Both the position numbers and the translations under genes were made by a program. Below, piece after piece: positions 1-13,900 of a DNA stretch of 64,000 bases. The notes under the pieces are model-generated. The model did not search any database and was not told the origin of the DNA. It was given only the letters and a program-made list of their open reading frames with translations. Positions within the stretch are counted from its first letter, which is position 1, and the number at the start of each line of letters is the position of its first letter. Location: contig PDHQ01000028.1 of NCBI GenBank assembly GCA_003339415.1, positions 62,001 through 126,000 on the forward strand, in the 5' to 3' direction. This DNA is from Ophiocordyceps camponoti-saundersi (nom. inval.) (Eukaryota > Ascomycota > Sordariomycetes > Hypocreales > Ophiocordycipitaceae).

Positions 1-3000
1 TTTTATTTTCCTCTTAGAGAAAAAAATAAAAAATATTACCCTTACTATATAACTTTATTAAGATAGCGTTATTATAACCCCTAGCCTCTTATTCGAAGAA
101 TTAAACCGCGCCGAAATTAATAGCTTTATTACTTAGAATATTTTTATCTTTATATAATATAACTTAGCTAAGTATAGCTAGCTACGTATTTTCTATATAA
201 AGCTTATATAAGAAATTAAAAATAAAACTATAAAGCTATATAAAAAGTTATAACTTATCGTATAAAGCTACGCTAATACTAATAAAGCTACTATACTTAC
301 TTAATCGCTTATAATCTTACGAATAAGCTAAAAACTAATCCTTACTCTAAGCCTTTCTTTTATATAATTATATAATATATACGAAAAGCTACGTAATATT
401 ACCTAAGCGTATATATAATTATATAACCGCCTAATAAGACCGATTTTCGCACGATTACCGAAGAAGATATAAGACCGCTTCCTAGAAAGTACTATTCTAT
501 ATATCTATTATTTACTATACGAAATAATAAAATTAAGCGTTTACTAGTTTAAGATATATTATAAGTATTACCGTACGAACTTAAAAATAATAATTTTAAT
601 ATATAACTTATACTTTCTCTTTATACTTACTAGCCCGGATTCTTTTAGCCTTATAAGAATATAAACTAACGATACCCTCTCCTTTATCTTTCCTACTTTC
701 TTAGCTTTTAAGGAAGAATCCCTTAAGTAATAGAACCTTCGTGCAAAGCTAAAAATATACCTTTTATACGAAACGCCGATTAAATTTAATAGTAGATAAA
801 TTTCCCTTAAAAGCGATAGTATTCTTTTTATATAGAAGGGATAAGCTAAGGTATTATAAGTTATTAACTTAGCTAAAGAAAACGCTCTATAAGCGTACTT
901 CTCGTAACGCGTACGAGGAGTATATATCTTATTAATCTACTAGCTTAAAGTAGCGTATAACCTTTTAGCTATTACTTAAGTTTAGAAACCGATAAAGGAA
1001 GATTATAACGCCCTAAATACCTACGTATAATAGTAAATTAAGAACGCTAACTAGGGACTATATTTTATTCCTCTTAACCTCCCTTATATAAAGCTTTAAA
1101 TTTTTACTAATAGCTTATTCGTAAATAATAAAAACTTATCTTCGTAAATAAGATTCGTAATTATACTAAGTAAAAAGGTAGCTTATATAAAAAACGAAGT
1201 TTTTATCTATAGTAATATTATATACTAATCCTTAATAAAATATAAGAGAGTAACGCGTAGCGTACTTATAAGTAAATTATATAGTATTATATAAGGAATT
1301 AATAATAATATCGCTTTTAATATTACGCTTTAAAAGATTATATATAGTCTCTTTTTACTAAATATCCCTTTTATATTTTATATAAATTTATACTCCCTTT
1401 ATAACTATTTAGTTAAGCTTAGTAATATAAGGGAGAAAAGGCTTATAATCGATATTATAGCTTTACGCGAATTATACGAAAAAAAGGAAATTATTAAAAT
1501 ATTCTAAATTAATAATAAAGATAACCTAGCAAACGCTATAACGAAGAAAGGCCCGAATAACGCTTTTATATAACTAATTATAATAAATAAGATTACGATT
1601 AAAATAGAAGTAATTATCGAAAAACTCGCGCTACTATTACCGCCCCCTAAGCCCGTAAATTTAACGCTATACGAAAAAAATAAAATAGCCGCCGCCCTTT
1701 ACCTTATATCGCCTAATAATAGCGAGAATAAACTACTAGTAATATAATAAGTTCGTTATCGTTATTATCGTTATTATTATTATTATTATTTTTATTATCT
1801 TCCTTTTCTTTATTAAAGTTATTATCTAACTTATCCTCCTCCTCCCTAGCCCCCTTTTCTTCCTCCTTATTATTATTATCCTTATTATCGTTTTTTTCGT
1901 CTTTATTTTTATCCTTATTATTTTTATTATTATCTTCTTCCTTATCCTTATCTTTATCCTCGTTATTATATAACTAGAAGTAATTATAATACTAGCTTTT
2001 CGAATCCTAAATATAAGGCTTATAAGCCCCGCCTTAATAGCTATAAATATAGCGGTAACTTAAGAATAAACTACTACTATAATAAAGGTAGCGATAAGCG
2101 TAAGGGCCCTATACTAGGAACTAACTAGCCGACTAAATTATTACCGCCTAATAATAGCTAAGGCGGCGTACGACTTTAGAGACGAGCTTAACGGCTATCT
2201 CTTCGGCGCGAAGGCGTAAAGCTACGTTATAAAAAGTCGCCGAAAAGTAGCAACGTTCCTTATTCTACCGTACAATTAGCTTATATTTACGAAGATACCT
2301 TATATAAAGAGAATATATACGCTAATCGCTACCTAAAAAAACTTAGCGTAGATAGCGTTATCGCTCCTAAAAATAATAATAATAGTTTTATTAGAAAGGG
2401 GAAAGCGTTTAAGAATTATAATAATAGATATAATTATTATATAATTTTTTATTTTTCTTTTTTTTATTTTTTATTATTATATAAAAAGATAGCAGCTATA
2501 ATAATAACTAATAATAATAATAGTTATAATAGTAATAATATTATTATAGCTATTATTATAAAAGATAAAAAAGGGAAGAATTTTTCTTTTATATAAAAGA
2601 AAAAGGAAAATATTTCTTATAATCGGTAGGATTTACTAGCTATAAATAGTAGCCTGAAAATTTCTACCGACTAGCTACCTTCCTTATACTTTCTCTCTCC
2701 TATATTTTCGGCTACGCTTATAAGTTCTACTATATACGAAACTTTTAAGCTTTAAAACGATACTAATTTTAAGCGTACGAAGCCGATAGATTACTCTCTT
2801 AATAAGTAATTTTCTCTTACCTGCTATACAAATATCTCCTTATATAAGTAAATTTTATACGATATTCCGCACTATATAATAGCTCTCGCTACGCGATAAC
2901 CTTAACCGTATAAGCGCTATAATTACTTACTATTACTAAGCGTTTACTAAGGAAGCTATATAGTATATTATAAAGAAAAATTATAAGTATTAAGGTATCT

Positions 3001-6000
3001 TATAATATCTTAATAACTTCGTATTATCCTTATAGCCTTATCCCTTCGTATAGCCTTTCTAAGTTATAAGGAACTTTTATATAAGATTCTTCTAATTTTA
3101 TAACTCCTTACTTTACTTTTTATATTCCTTACTATTACTTTATATATTTAATTAGGTATTTAGATAGCTACTCTCCTTATACGTTATATATAAAAGGGTA
3201 ATTGCGATAATATACTCCTTTTTAGAACCCTTACGTTACTAGTAATAGATAGCCCGTTTAATAATAGCTATATTTTTAACCTTCTTAGTAGTTACTAGAT
3301 AACGAACTTATTTTACGCTAATTATTTTCGGAAAGCTACTATAAATCCCTTATTTAGATAAAATAGGCCCTTAGCTAAGCTTAAAAATATTAACGGTATA
3401 TTAGAATAAGAAGTTAATAAAATCCTTATATCTCGCGTTACTAAATAACGCCGCCGGTTAGAATATTAAGTTTAGTAGCGTAGCTATAACCTTAATAAGA
3501 TATAGTATCCGGCTAGAAATTTTTATTATATACTAATAGCTTTTAAGGAATTCTACTACCGCTTTTTAGATACCGCTAGCTTACTAGTTAATTTTTAGCA
3601 CTAAATTAAGGCCGCTATAATAAATTATAATTATAAGGATAACGACTAAGATAATATTATAATCTCCCCTAAAGCTTAGGTATATAGTTACTATTACTAA
3701 TTTTAATAAGTATATTAAGACTTTTATTAGGGGGTAATATTATACGCTAAGTTTCCTCTTAAATTTCCCTATATCTTTTACGGTAATTTCTAAGGATTTC
3801 TAATAAAACCTTACGTAATTATAGAAATCCTTATTATAAAATTACCTAGAAAAACCTTAAGGGAAATTACTAGGAAATACGACCGTTTACTTACTTAGAA
3901 ATTACTAGGATTTCTAGGCAGATTTCTATACCCTTTCCTATCCTTACTAGCACGTGCCCTTATCTATTCTATTAGAATTCCGCCTATAAGAGTTTTTCCT
4001 CTTTTTCTCTCTTCTCTTTTTAGCTTAGAATCTTAGTTTATAATACTAATACTATTATTTAGTTAATATATTTTACGGCCATAACAGTTACCGGCCGGGT
4101 TATATATAGCAGGCTTTATATATATATATTATATATATAAGAGAGGTTTAGGGGCCTCTTTTTCTTCTTCTTTATAATCTTTAATAAGAGAGATTTAACG
4201 TAAAGCTTCTTCTACTTAAGAAACTAATAGTTTCTAATAGTTTTAGCTAAAGAAGATTTTCTTATTAAAAGTAATAAAGGAAATACTAATTAGAGAGTGC
4301 TTTTTTAAAAAAGGCACTTAGATTAGGTATTATAAGGAGGAAGTAATACTAGCTAAATAGCTAATATAAGCTTTTAGATTAAATTTACTTTAAAGGCCCT
4401 TTATAACTTTCCTCGTTATTAGAAACGCCTTATAATTATAAGCTCTAATATACTATAAGTTTTAAATAAGATAATTTTTTAGATAACCCTTTTACTAAAA
4501 GTTATAAGTTTTAAGCTAATAAAGCCTTCGTTTAATTAGCTATATAGCTACCCCCTTATTTACCTTATAAGGCGTTTTATTAAAGAGGTAGATAGCTATA
4601 TATATAGCTATTAGCTATAAGTTATAAGGGAATCCTAACTATATAAAGAGGTATATAGCTTTATAAGTTACGATACCCCCTAATTATTTAATATAACTAT
4701 TTTAGTATATATATATTAGAGATATAAATTAAATATTAATACTTTTAAAAGATATATTTTTACGGAAAGCTTTAGTAAATAAAGCTTTCTTATAATTTAT
4801 AAAAATAATCGAAACTTTTAAATTAAAAGATCTTATAATATATACTACGAATTTAACTTATATAGCGGGTAAGTTAGTTTTATAAAAGATATCGTACCCC
4901 TTTTATTCTCTTATAAACTTATAAGTAAATAAAGCTAAATATATCGATCCGTTATAGCTTAGTTTTATATAAAATAAATCGAAAAAGATAATAGCTTAAA
5001 AGCGTTAAAGCTATAAGGCCTAGTAAAGTACTTATAATCTTTTTTTCCTAAGTTTAGTAATTATATAAATCTTATAATTAGTTATTAGGATAGCTTTATT
5101 AATACTAACCCCTAGTAACTTACCTAGTAAAGCTTATACTTTAACTTTTAAATAGCTTATATAAGCGTACTATAAGTTTTTATTTATTTTTATAATAAGT
5201 TAAGAGAACTATAAGTTAAGTAAAGTTATAAAAGTTAGTTTAATAACTTATAGCTAAAGTTACTTAATCCTCGTAATTATATAATAAAAAGTTACTTTAT
5301 TTTTTAAGTTATAAAGCTAGCTTATAAGGTTATTTTAAGTATAACTTTTTTCTATAAAAATTATTAAAAAAATAAAATTAGTATTAAAGTTAAGGTTAAA
5401 CTTAATATTAATAAAAGTTATACGATAACTTATTTCTATTATTAATATAATTATACTTACCCTTAAGGTAATAATTTTAATTATAATAATAATAAGATTA
5501 GCTTATATATTTAAGTTAAAAATATCGAATTAGTTAAGGGAGTTAAAAATATATATTAAGTACCCCCTATTAAAAAGGACGCTATTTTTTATCTCCGTAC
5601 TTTTCGAAGCGGGATTCCTTAAAACTATAAAAACGCTTAAGGTTTCCTTATCTCTCCGTTAGCTAATAGTTCCTATATTTTCCTTCTTCTATTAATTAAC
5701 TTTCTATTAAGTTAATTAATAATAAGCTACCTTATCCGTAACTTATTAAAAAAAGTTTTTATTAAAATTAACCTAATTTTATAGAAAAGAAAAGATTAAG
5801 TTTAGGAGAATATAAAAATACTTTTTTTAGTAATTTTCTTTTTTCTTAAACTCTTAAAAATATTTTCGACTATATTAAGTATAAGTTTAAGCGTTACGCT
5901 CTCCGAGATCCTCCTAATTTACTTATATAAAGGAAAAAGAAGAAAAAGGAGGGGCCCGTATTATTAGGTAGCTATTTTAATCCCTATTTTATAAAATATT

Positions 6001-7220
6001 TATTTTCGTTTATTACTTAAAATTATTATAAATAATAAAAGCTATTTTTTTCTTAATTTAATTAAGCTTAAGGGCCTTATAATTAGCTCTCCTAAACTCC
6101 TAAAAAATATTAATAAATTAAGAAGCTTTTCTATAATCTTTATAGCGGACTAAATTAAGGTTATATTATATTATTTATATAAATAAAAGATATTAATCCC
6201 TTATTATATAAATAAAATACTTAATATATATCTTATTAATAAATTTTACGCTATTTAATTATAAATAAATCTACTAAGCTTAGATTAATTAAATAATTTA
6301 TTTATTAATATCCCTTTTTAAAAAATCTTATAAGAATAAGTTATATAACTTATTTTTAATAAGTTTATATTTAGTAATATTACTAAGCTATATAAGGGTA
6401 TATAGCGTTATTAGCTTCTTTTTTAGTAAAAAGTCCTTTTAAATTAGAGACTAATAAGCTAAAAAAAAGCTTACTTAAATAAAAGGATTTATCCCTTTTA
6501 ATATTTTCTTTATCCGATAATATTCTTTTAAATTTTCTTAGAAATTCGGAAAGGTAAATATTTTATATTTTTCTCTAAATAATTAAAAAGTTTTAAGATT
6601 AGGGGTTTCGCTTTTTATTTAACCTCCTAAGCTTATAAACGAGATTTCTAATTAATCCGGCTTTATAAAAGTCTCTTATATTTCCGAGTTTATAAAAAAC
6701 TAAATATTATAGCTTTATATTATATTAATAATATTTTAGTATTAATTAATCTAATTTTTAAGGTTCTTAAGAATAAAAGTAAGTTTAACTAATATTATAA
6801 AATTTATTATTATATTAGTTATTATATTATTAAAATTATTAATTATAATTAAAAATTAATAAATTTAAGGGTTATAAATCCGCTAAAGAAAATAATAATA
6901 GCTTTATTTTTATAATAGCTTAATTAATTAAGTAATTTATAAGGTATAAGCTATATAAGCTATAAGAATAGTAAAATTAAATAAATTAGATTAGAGAGCA
7001 CTAACTAAGCTTATAACTATTAGATAAAGAGGAGGCGTATAAATTATATTAATTAATATACTTACCTTCTTAAAATAGAGGGAATTATTATTATCTTTAT
7101 ATATATAATAAGGACTATCCGTATTTACCTTTTATACCGTAATACCCTTATAAATAAGCCTTTATTCCTATATCCTATATATTACCCCGGATATAGCCCT
7201 TTTCCTAATAGGAATTCCGT
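1..7220. repeat. RIP-mutated AT-rich repeat block
   Basis: This is a block of very low GC with a sharp right edge at about 7,200-7,225, where ordinary sequence begins. CpA and TpG dinucleotides are almost completely missing, while TpA is extreme and CpG is kept. That pattern is the product of repeat-induced point mutation (CpA to TpA) run close to saturation. No reading frame of useful length survives on either strand. Polypyrimidine and triplet-like stretches around 1,750-1,970 look like the remains of low-complexity coding sequence, and an imperfect palindrome lies at about 3,750-3,880. The original repeats (probably transposons) cannot be classified by eye. The left end is cut by the window. 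Confidence 0.9.
3750..3880. repeat. Imperfect palindrome inside the RIP block
   Basis: A left arm at about 3,751-3,800 is roughly the reverse complement of a right arm at about 3,822-3,879. The best-matching part is AAGGATTTCTA against TAGAAATCCTT next to the centre, with GGTAATTTC against AAATTACC further out. It may be the decayed ends or a solo copy of an inverted-repeat element mutated by RIP. The family is unknown. Confidence 0.4.
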
Positions 7221-7631
7221 TTCCTAAGCTGCGGATCCGTTGCTATGATGCCTGCACGCCTCAAGGGATGACAAAACATACGCCTAGCCCACCCTTGTCT
7301 TAGCCCTCTGACAGTAGGTAGGTAGCGAGGTTGACAGCCAACATAAGGGGACAGTGATCTGAACAAAGAAGAACTCAACGTGATTGCAATCTGGAAATAA
7401 GCTGCCTTAACAATCTAACTCTACCATACTATACCATGCCCACACCGAACACTCAATCTCGATATTGACTGCTCTCTCCCTCTTTGTCTGCATGGTCCGT
7501 TTCCCCCGTATTCGTCCTGAGTTTCTTTTTTTTGCAAGTTTTTTCCTTCTTTCAAGTCCGTCCCAATTTCAGCTCAAAATACCGCAAAAGTCCTGTTCCC
7601 GCAGTCACATAAAATGTCGCATCCTAACCAC

Positions 7632-8965
7632 CTACTCGTCGTCCTCCGACGACTCCTCCTCGTCTGCCTCCTTCAGCCACGTGAGAAAGGGCTCAGCAGC
7701 CTTGCGGATCTTCCTCGAAGTGGAGATATCCGTGTACTTCTTGCTGGCCTTGGTGCCCCATTTGGTTACCACGTCCTCACTGACTAGGTCGTAGTGATAG
7801 TAGAGCTGGAGGATCTTGACAATCTGTTGCGGCATGTCGGGCTGATCCTTGGAAATGTCGCCGACAAGACGCTCGGTCCCGCCCAGCAACGCCTTCTCAT
7901 GGCGATCAGATGTCACAATCTTGGCCACGTTAGTTAAGCCCTCAGCTATCGTGACTTCGGTAGGGTGTGACAAACCTGCTTAAGCATGGCGGCGCGCTTA
8001 GGGATCTGGGCACAGATGGTGCCATCGAACAGGGTTTGGGCGAGAACCAAAACGGTGCGGTGCTTTCCCTCGATGCCCAGCTCCTTGGCCTTGACGTAGA
8101 TGGCGAGGGAGTCAACCTTGTCGATGCTGCCCTTGTCTTCCATCTCCTGCTGGATCCAGTTCCCGAGCTCATCATAGACGGTATTACCGCCGCCTTCGCC
8201 ATCCTCGTCCTCGTCGTTCAAGCTGAGTTTCTGCTTAAACTCCCCAGGGAGCGAAGCCTGACGGGCCTTGACGGCCTCCTCACTCATGTCGACAGACCAC
8301 TTGACTTCCTTGACCTCGATGTCTGCATTATCGGGAGCGGCAGCCTTCATCTTCTGAAACTCGTCGTCGCTACCCGTCTCACCGTTTTCTTCGTTCTCGT
8401 TAGAACCATGCTCTGAAGCATCCTCGGCGCTGCCGTTGCCGTTGCCGTTCTCCTTGGCGGCGTTGCCATTCTGTTGTTTGGCCTTCTTGGCAGCGCGACG
8501 CTCGGCTTTGTCCATTTTGCCTTTCTTGCCAGGCTGGTTCTTGAGAATGTAGCCGCTAAGCTTGAGGCGAAGGTCGACATCAGTGCGTTGGCCGCAGGCC
8601 TTACAGTCAAGGAGAATGCGGTCGTTGTTGATGTTGACATCGGTCTCCGGATTCTTGCACTTCTTGCAGAGGACAAACTTGTTGATGAAGCCGTCGAGAT
8701 GATCCTGAAGTTTTCCCGACTCATGAGCGCCGTTGATGATCCAGCGATCGTCCTTGGGATCGTTGTTGGTCATGGCGCCAAGCTCAAAGCCGAAATACTT
8801 ATTGAGGTAAGAAGGCGGACGGGCGAGAGAAGTGGCAACGCTAGGTAAGTTGACAACGACAGTCTTGATGCCGTTGCCTTTGCCCTCGATTTTGGTCTGA
8901 AGACGCTCCATCTTGTAGCGATAGAAGGCATCGCTGACATCGCGACGGACATTGATGAGAGACAT
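7632..8965 (-). CDS. tif5: Translation initiation factor eIF5
   Basis: eIF5 is the GTPase-activating protein for eIF2-GTP in the 43S/48S pre-initiation complex and acts in the cytosol. Exons are 8965-7976 and 7919-7632, giving 425 aa, a normal fungal length. The N-terminal domain carries the FYRYKM segment with the catalytic arginine (R16 here, R15 in yeast) and a C4 zinc ribbon (C100, C103, C121, C124). A long charged linker follows, with acidic/aromatic W2 (HEAT) sequence to the C-terminus and an acidic tail. The single intron (7975-7920, 56 nt) has donor GTTTGT, branch CTAAC and acceptor AAG. Splicing joins AAMLKQ to IVTSDRHEK in frame, so the apparent frame break here is not a mutation. 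It is divergent from Cwf11. Confidence 0.95.
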
Positions 8966-10904
8966 GATGACGACCTGAGTGAGAAAATCGACGAGGAGAA
9001 GTTGAAGTGAGAGTAGGCTTTCGGAAGTATGGCAAACGGGGCTCCTATGGCGAAGGTGAAAGCGTCATGAAGAGGTTTTGAGGCTCGAGAAGAAAGGAGT
9101 CGAGAGCAGGGAATTCAAATCTCAAGGAAAGTTTTGTGGGACATAGGGCGAACCGTGGGACGTCGCGAGATGCAGTGAGGTAGGCATTAACTCTGGGCTG
9201 GGTAGGCTCAGCCGTCGGAGCTGATGTTAGGGCTACACGGCCTTCGCGGTATGCGAAAGAAATGCAGGTTGAGGAAGTGTGAGCACACGGTGAGCTGATC
9301 GTGCTGATACATAAACAGAAATGTGTGCCAAGGGACTCTTAAGTGCACGAGGATTTCCTCTCGAGGAGAACCGTCGACGTCGATGTGAATGACGGCGAAG
9401 ACGCGGAAGCGGCTGCGGCGGCGACGGAAGAGTGCAGCGACTGACGACGAGTGGAAGAGGAAGGGGGGAAGTGGCGAGCGGAGCGGATGAGGCGCGTTGC
9501 GACCCGGCAGAGTCGTGATTCTTGGGTGTATCGTAGAAGTGGGAGGGAGAGGATGAGAGAATAGAGAAGACAGAAGAGAGAGGGAGGGAGGGTAGAGAGA
9601 GTGAGAGGAGAGGAGGAGGAAGAGAAATAGAGGAGAAAACTCTGAGCGAAGGGGAAGGAATATTGGGTCTATCTCCGGCAGAATTTTTAGGGAGGGGTCA
9701 AGGAATCACGTCGAACTCTGGTGGGGCCTAAGTTAGTAAGTGCGTCAAGCTAGTAGCCTTTGATCAGGGCAGACTCAGCGGGAGAGAGACTCTGCTACGG
9801 GGAGCGACTGAGAGTACTAGTACATACTGTCACTGATGCGGTGATACCTGAGCGGCGCTGTCGGAGACCACTCAGACCAGCAAGGTGCCCTGTAACTTTG
9901 CCTATCGCTCAGAGGCATTACGTACTCCTACTCCTACGACGATAGTACTAGTATGTACCTAGGTTGGTACGTATGCTGCTATTGACTCAGCCTATTGGAA
10001 CGATTTCCCTCACCTCCCCGGCTGCCACTGAGTCGGACACCAACAAGTAACAACTGTTCATCAGTACGGAGTACATACGTACAAAATAAGGCCTCCGGTC
10101 AGTGGGTAGGTAAGTAGGTAGGTAGGTGTCGAATATTTCATGTTCGTACATACATGTGTATGTATGCATTCGTGAAGACATCGTCGCAAACTTCTGGAAT
10201 CCTTTCGCAATCTCAACTCAACCAACGCCCGTGACAGGAAGAAGGGGAAAATGTCGTACTTATATGTATGTACATAGGTACCTACCTCACATGAATGGAC
10301 AGGTACAGTGTGAGTTGCCGGGAGCACCACATGCAGAACGTCACAATCACAACCTTGATTCTTGAATCGTTACGGATATTCATACCATAGCCTTATATAC
10401 TTACCTACTACATACATACCTACTCAACCGTGTACAACTCACAGCGAAGTAGCGAAAGACATGCCTACCTAGCCAAACTCCCCCATCAGACACTACGTTC
10501 TCCTAGCTATCCGTACCTAGGTACCTTAAATTTCCCCCTTTCCCTGTTGTTTCCCTTTCTCACATCCTCCACCTCTTGGCTGTTGGCAGTCGGCACGTCC
10601 CGTCATCGGCTTACTAAGCCGAGAGCCGTTTCCTCACTCGACAGCCGCGACTCGCGAGGCCGAGAATTTAGGCTATAGACTATCTATACATACAAACAGC
10701 GCCCAAGGCGGGCTTCATTTGTCGACTCATCCAAGTTTCACTCACTTGGCGACTACTTAGGCCTTGGTTCCTCAATCAAACTCGCGCTGCCGAGAAACCC
10801 CAATGCGTTCAACCTGAAATTGACAAAAAAAAAAAAAAACCGCCCCTTTCCAACCGCCCTCACCACGACTCTCAACTCCCTGCTGCTGCCCGAGCAACGC
10901 AGGG
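8966..10904. other. Divergent intergenic region eIF5/Cwf11
   Basis: This 1.9-kb stretch holds the two divergent promoters and leaders. It contains purine-rich sequence (about 9,540-9,650), AGGT/ACCT tetranucleotide runs (about 10,105-10,130), one TACGGAGTA motif (10065-10073) and an A-run just before the Cwf11 start. I see no gene in it. Confidence 0.7.
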
Positions 10905-13900
10905 ATGCCCAAGGCGAAGCGGCTAAAGGGCAGTGGCTCTGCCCCGGAAACTCGAAACACCCAACAAACCGCCCCCAAATCGGAACCAGACCGACCGACT
11001 CCAGCCGAGGTGGAGGAGGAAGAACACCAGTTTGTCCAGCTAGCTCGCAAGCACTGGCTCAAGTCTGGCACCAAAGCGGCCAAGGCGAAGCCCAAGATCA
11101 GAAATGAAGTTCTCAAGCAGAACATTTGGGGTGTGCTGGAGAAGGACGGTTTCCAGCATAGGTCGCTCCAGCTTCTCGAGAGTTTGCAGATCTTGGAACT
11201 GTACTTGCTGCCCGGCTACACGAACCAGGCATCCGACCATCATGTTCTTTTGATGGCCCTGATAGCTACCGTCAAGAGGCGGGAGCATCTGGAAACATGG
11301 AGTGAGTAGCCTCTTGCAGTACAAGTTTGCGACTGATACGCCGCTTACACGCTCAAGCCATATTCGAGGATAGACCAGAAGAGTTTTCGTCCATGTTTCG
11401 CCGTATCCTATCCTTACTGCTGGACCACAGTCTGCCGGTGATTGTTCGAACGCAACTTATCTGCTTCCTCATTTACGCCTTTCAAGGATTGGATTGCGCT
11501 GTTGTCAGGAAGGAGTGTGCGCCCCTGGTTTCCATAGGAATTTGGCAAAACATCTCAAATGACCGGCAGAGAGAGATGCTTCTTGACCAGGCGCCACATC
11601 TGAGAAAAGCCTGGAGAGCTTCGTTGAAGCGCTATGAGGCGGCAGACGAGGCAACCAAGAAGCGCTTACGTTTCGAGCGCTCCTGGCTTTATTCTCTCCT
11701 TCTCGATTTCATGGGCGTCTTGCACGCTACTGGCAGAGAATCAGGTTCGGAATTGTCCTTTGTTGCGCTCAAGAGCTTCTACTAATCCCCTTGCCAGGAG
11801 AGATATTGTATTGCGAGCGACTCCTGGAGTTCGTCTGCGACCTGCAGAGCCAGCTGCCCACGAGACGTTATGTTAACGCCTTGGTTCAAGATCTTCAACT
11901 GCTTCCCGTGATGAAGCTGTCGCCCATGTATAACAGCGAAACCAACAGTCTGCTGCGAGAGCTTCACGGCCTCTTGTCACACTATACTCATTTTACAATA
12001 AACGACCAAACTGGCGTTCAGCTCAACCGTAACGAGGCTTACGACATACACTGCGCATCTTTGAACCAGTTGCAACGTGTGGCCTTCAGGCACTTCAAAG
12101 ACAAGCTGACAATTTTGGCATTGTCAAACTATAGCGCTATTGACACCAGGGACGAGCTGGTGTCGCTCCTGGAGCCCTTGACAGACGACGAGATAAAGCA
12201 GCTCATGTCCCTGGTAGAACTCAGATCGACATATCCTGACGTCCTCAAGCTTCCGCTTGACAGAAAACTTTTCATGGAGATTCTCATCGGCAAATTCGAG
12301 CGCAGAAAGACGTTTCAGGATATGGCTGAGGCAATGACGGTGTTGCCTACTGAGCAGACGCTATTTGATGGAGTTTTGAGAAGGGCTCAAGATTACGACG
12401 GATCGCGACCTTTGGCATTACCAAAACTCAACTTGCAGTATTTGTCCGCCGGTGATTTTCTATGGAGAGCCCTGGTTCTCTATCGTTGCGAGTCATTCTA
12501 CGGCATCCGTAGGGACATTGAGATTGCCCTACGCCGCCTACGCCCAGGCTTCGGAGAAGCAGGAGAAACGCAGTTTGCAGGTTTCTCCAAAATGGCTATC
12601 CCAATATCGAAACCGACGTGAGTGACCTGCCCTTGCAAAGTGGTCAAGTCAACCGACCCTCAGGCTGACACATGTATGCAATTGGCAGTATTCTTGAAGT
12701 GGCGCCCCCTTCAGTTGGTGACGACCTGCCATCCCTGGTCAAGGCCGAGATCTTGGTCGACCTTCAGCGGATGGGAGGGAACGTTCGACGGGAATGGGAC
12801 TCTCTACGGCCTGACGATGTCGTCTTTTTGCTGGCTATCGCACCTCCACCTACCGATGCCGCAGACAGCAATAACTTCGATTCGGAATGCAAGCGGCTCG
12901 GAGTGCTCTTAGTGCGGAGCGCGGAAATTCTGCAGATAACAGACGAAAAGGGTCGCCACGCAAGAGGGGGTCCTGGGCGATTGGACAACAAGCGGCGCTT
13001 TGAGCTCAAACTAGACAGGCGCGCGTACGCCAGGGATGCAGGGCAAGTAGCTTCAGGCAAACCTGGAGTGTATGAGAATGTCAATCTGCTCATGAGGCGA
13101 AACCGTCGAGAGAATAACTTCAAGCCCGTTTTGGAATCAATACGCAACTTGGTATTGTCGGAGACGCCTCTACCGGCCTGGTTCCACGAAGTGTTCCTTG
13201 GATATGGAGACCCTGCGGGAGCAACATACAAGCACCTCGATAACCGAATAAAAAGGATCGATTATCGCGACACTTTTCTCAACTGGCAACATCTTGTTGA
13301 GAGCTTACCCGGCAAAACCCTTGAGCCGGGTGACACCGCCACTGATAGCTTCGGTCCGCCATATGTACTGAAGGAAGGCGAGAGGTTAAAGGAGCTGTCT
13401 GTCAAGCCGTCAAAGAAGCGTCGACGAGGCGTGGAATTGCCGGCGGAGACGCAAGCTGAGACTCTCGAGGTTTCCACATATACGCCCCCCAACAAGGGCC
13501 CGTACCCCACCGATGCGCCGCGAACGAATTCTGTACGGTTTACTCCCGCTCAGGTGGAAGCCATCATGTCCGGTTCCCAGCCAGGCCTGACCATCATCGT
13601 GGGTCCTCCAGGAACGGGCAAGACTGATGTTGCGACGCAAATCATCAACAACATATACCACAATTTTCCAGACCAAAAGACTTTGCTCATCGCTCATAGC
13701 AATCAAGCTCTTAACCAACTTTTCGCCAAGATCGTCGCGCTAGACATCGATGGGAGGCATCTGCTTCGCCTGGGACATGGCGAGGAAGATCTCGACATCG
13801 AGGGTAGCTTTGGCAACCACGGACGGGTGGAATCGTTTCTCGACAACCGCCAGCGGCTCCTGATGGAGGTCAAGCGGCTGGCTCACAGCCTCGATGCTCC

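Noticed and set aside
1..7220. AT-rich block as a mitochondrial DNA insertion
   Set aside because: CpG is retained while CpA/TpG is lost, and no organellar gene is readable; that is a RIP pattern, not mitochondrial composition.
7465..7794. 109-codon frame opposite the eIF5 C-terminus
   Set aside because: Its second half is antisense to the conserved W2 domain; a shadow frame.
7920..7975. Apparent 1-nt frameshift in eIF5 at a short T run
   Set aside because: A 56-nt intron with GTTTGT donor, CTAAC branch and AAG acceptor restores the frame exactly and gives the expected W2-domain sequence.
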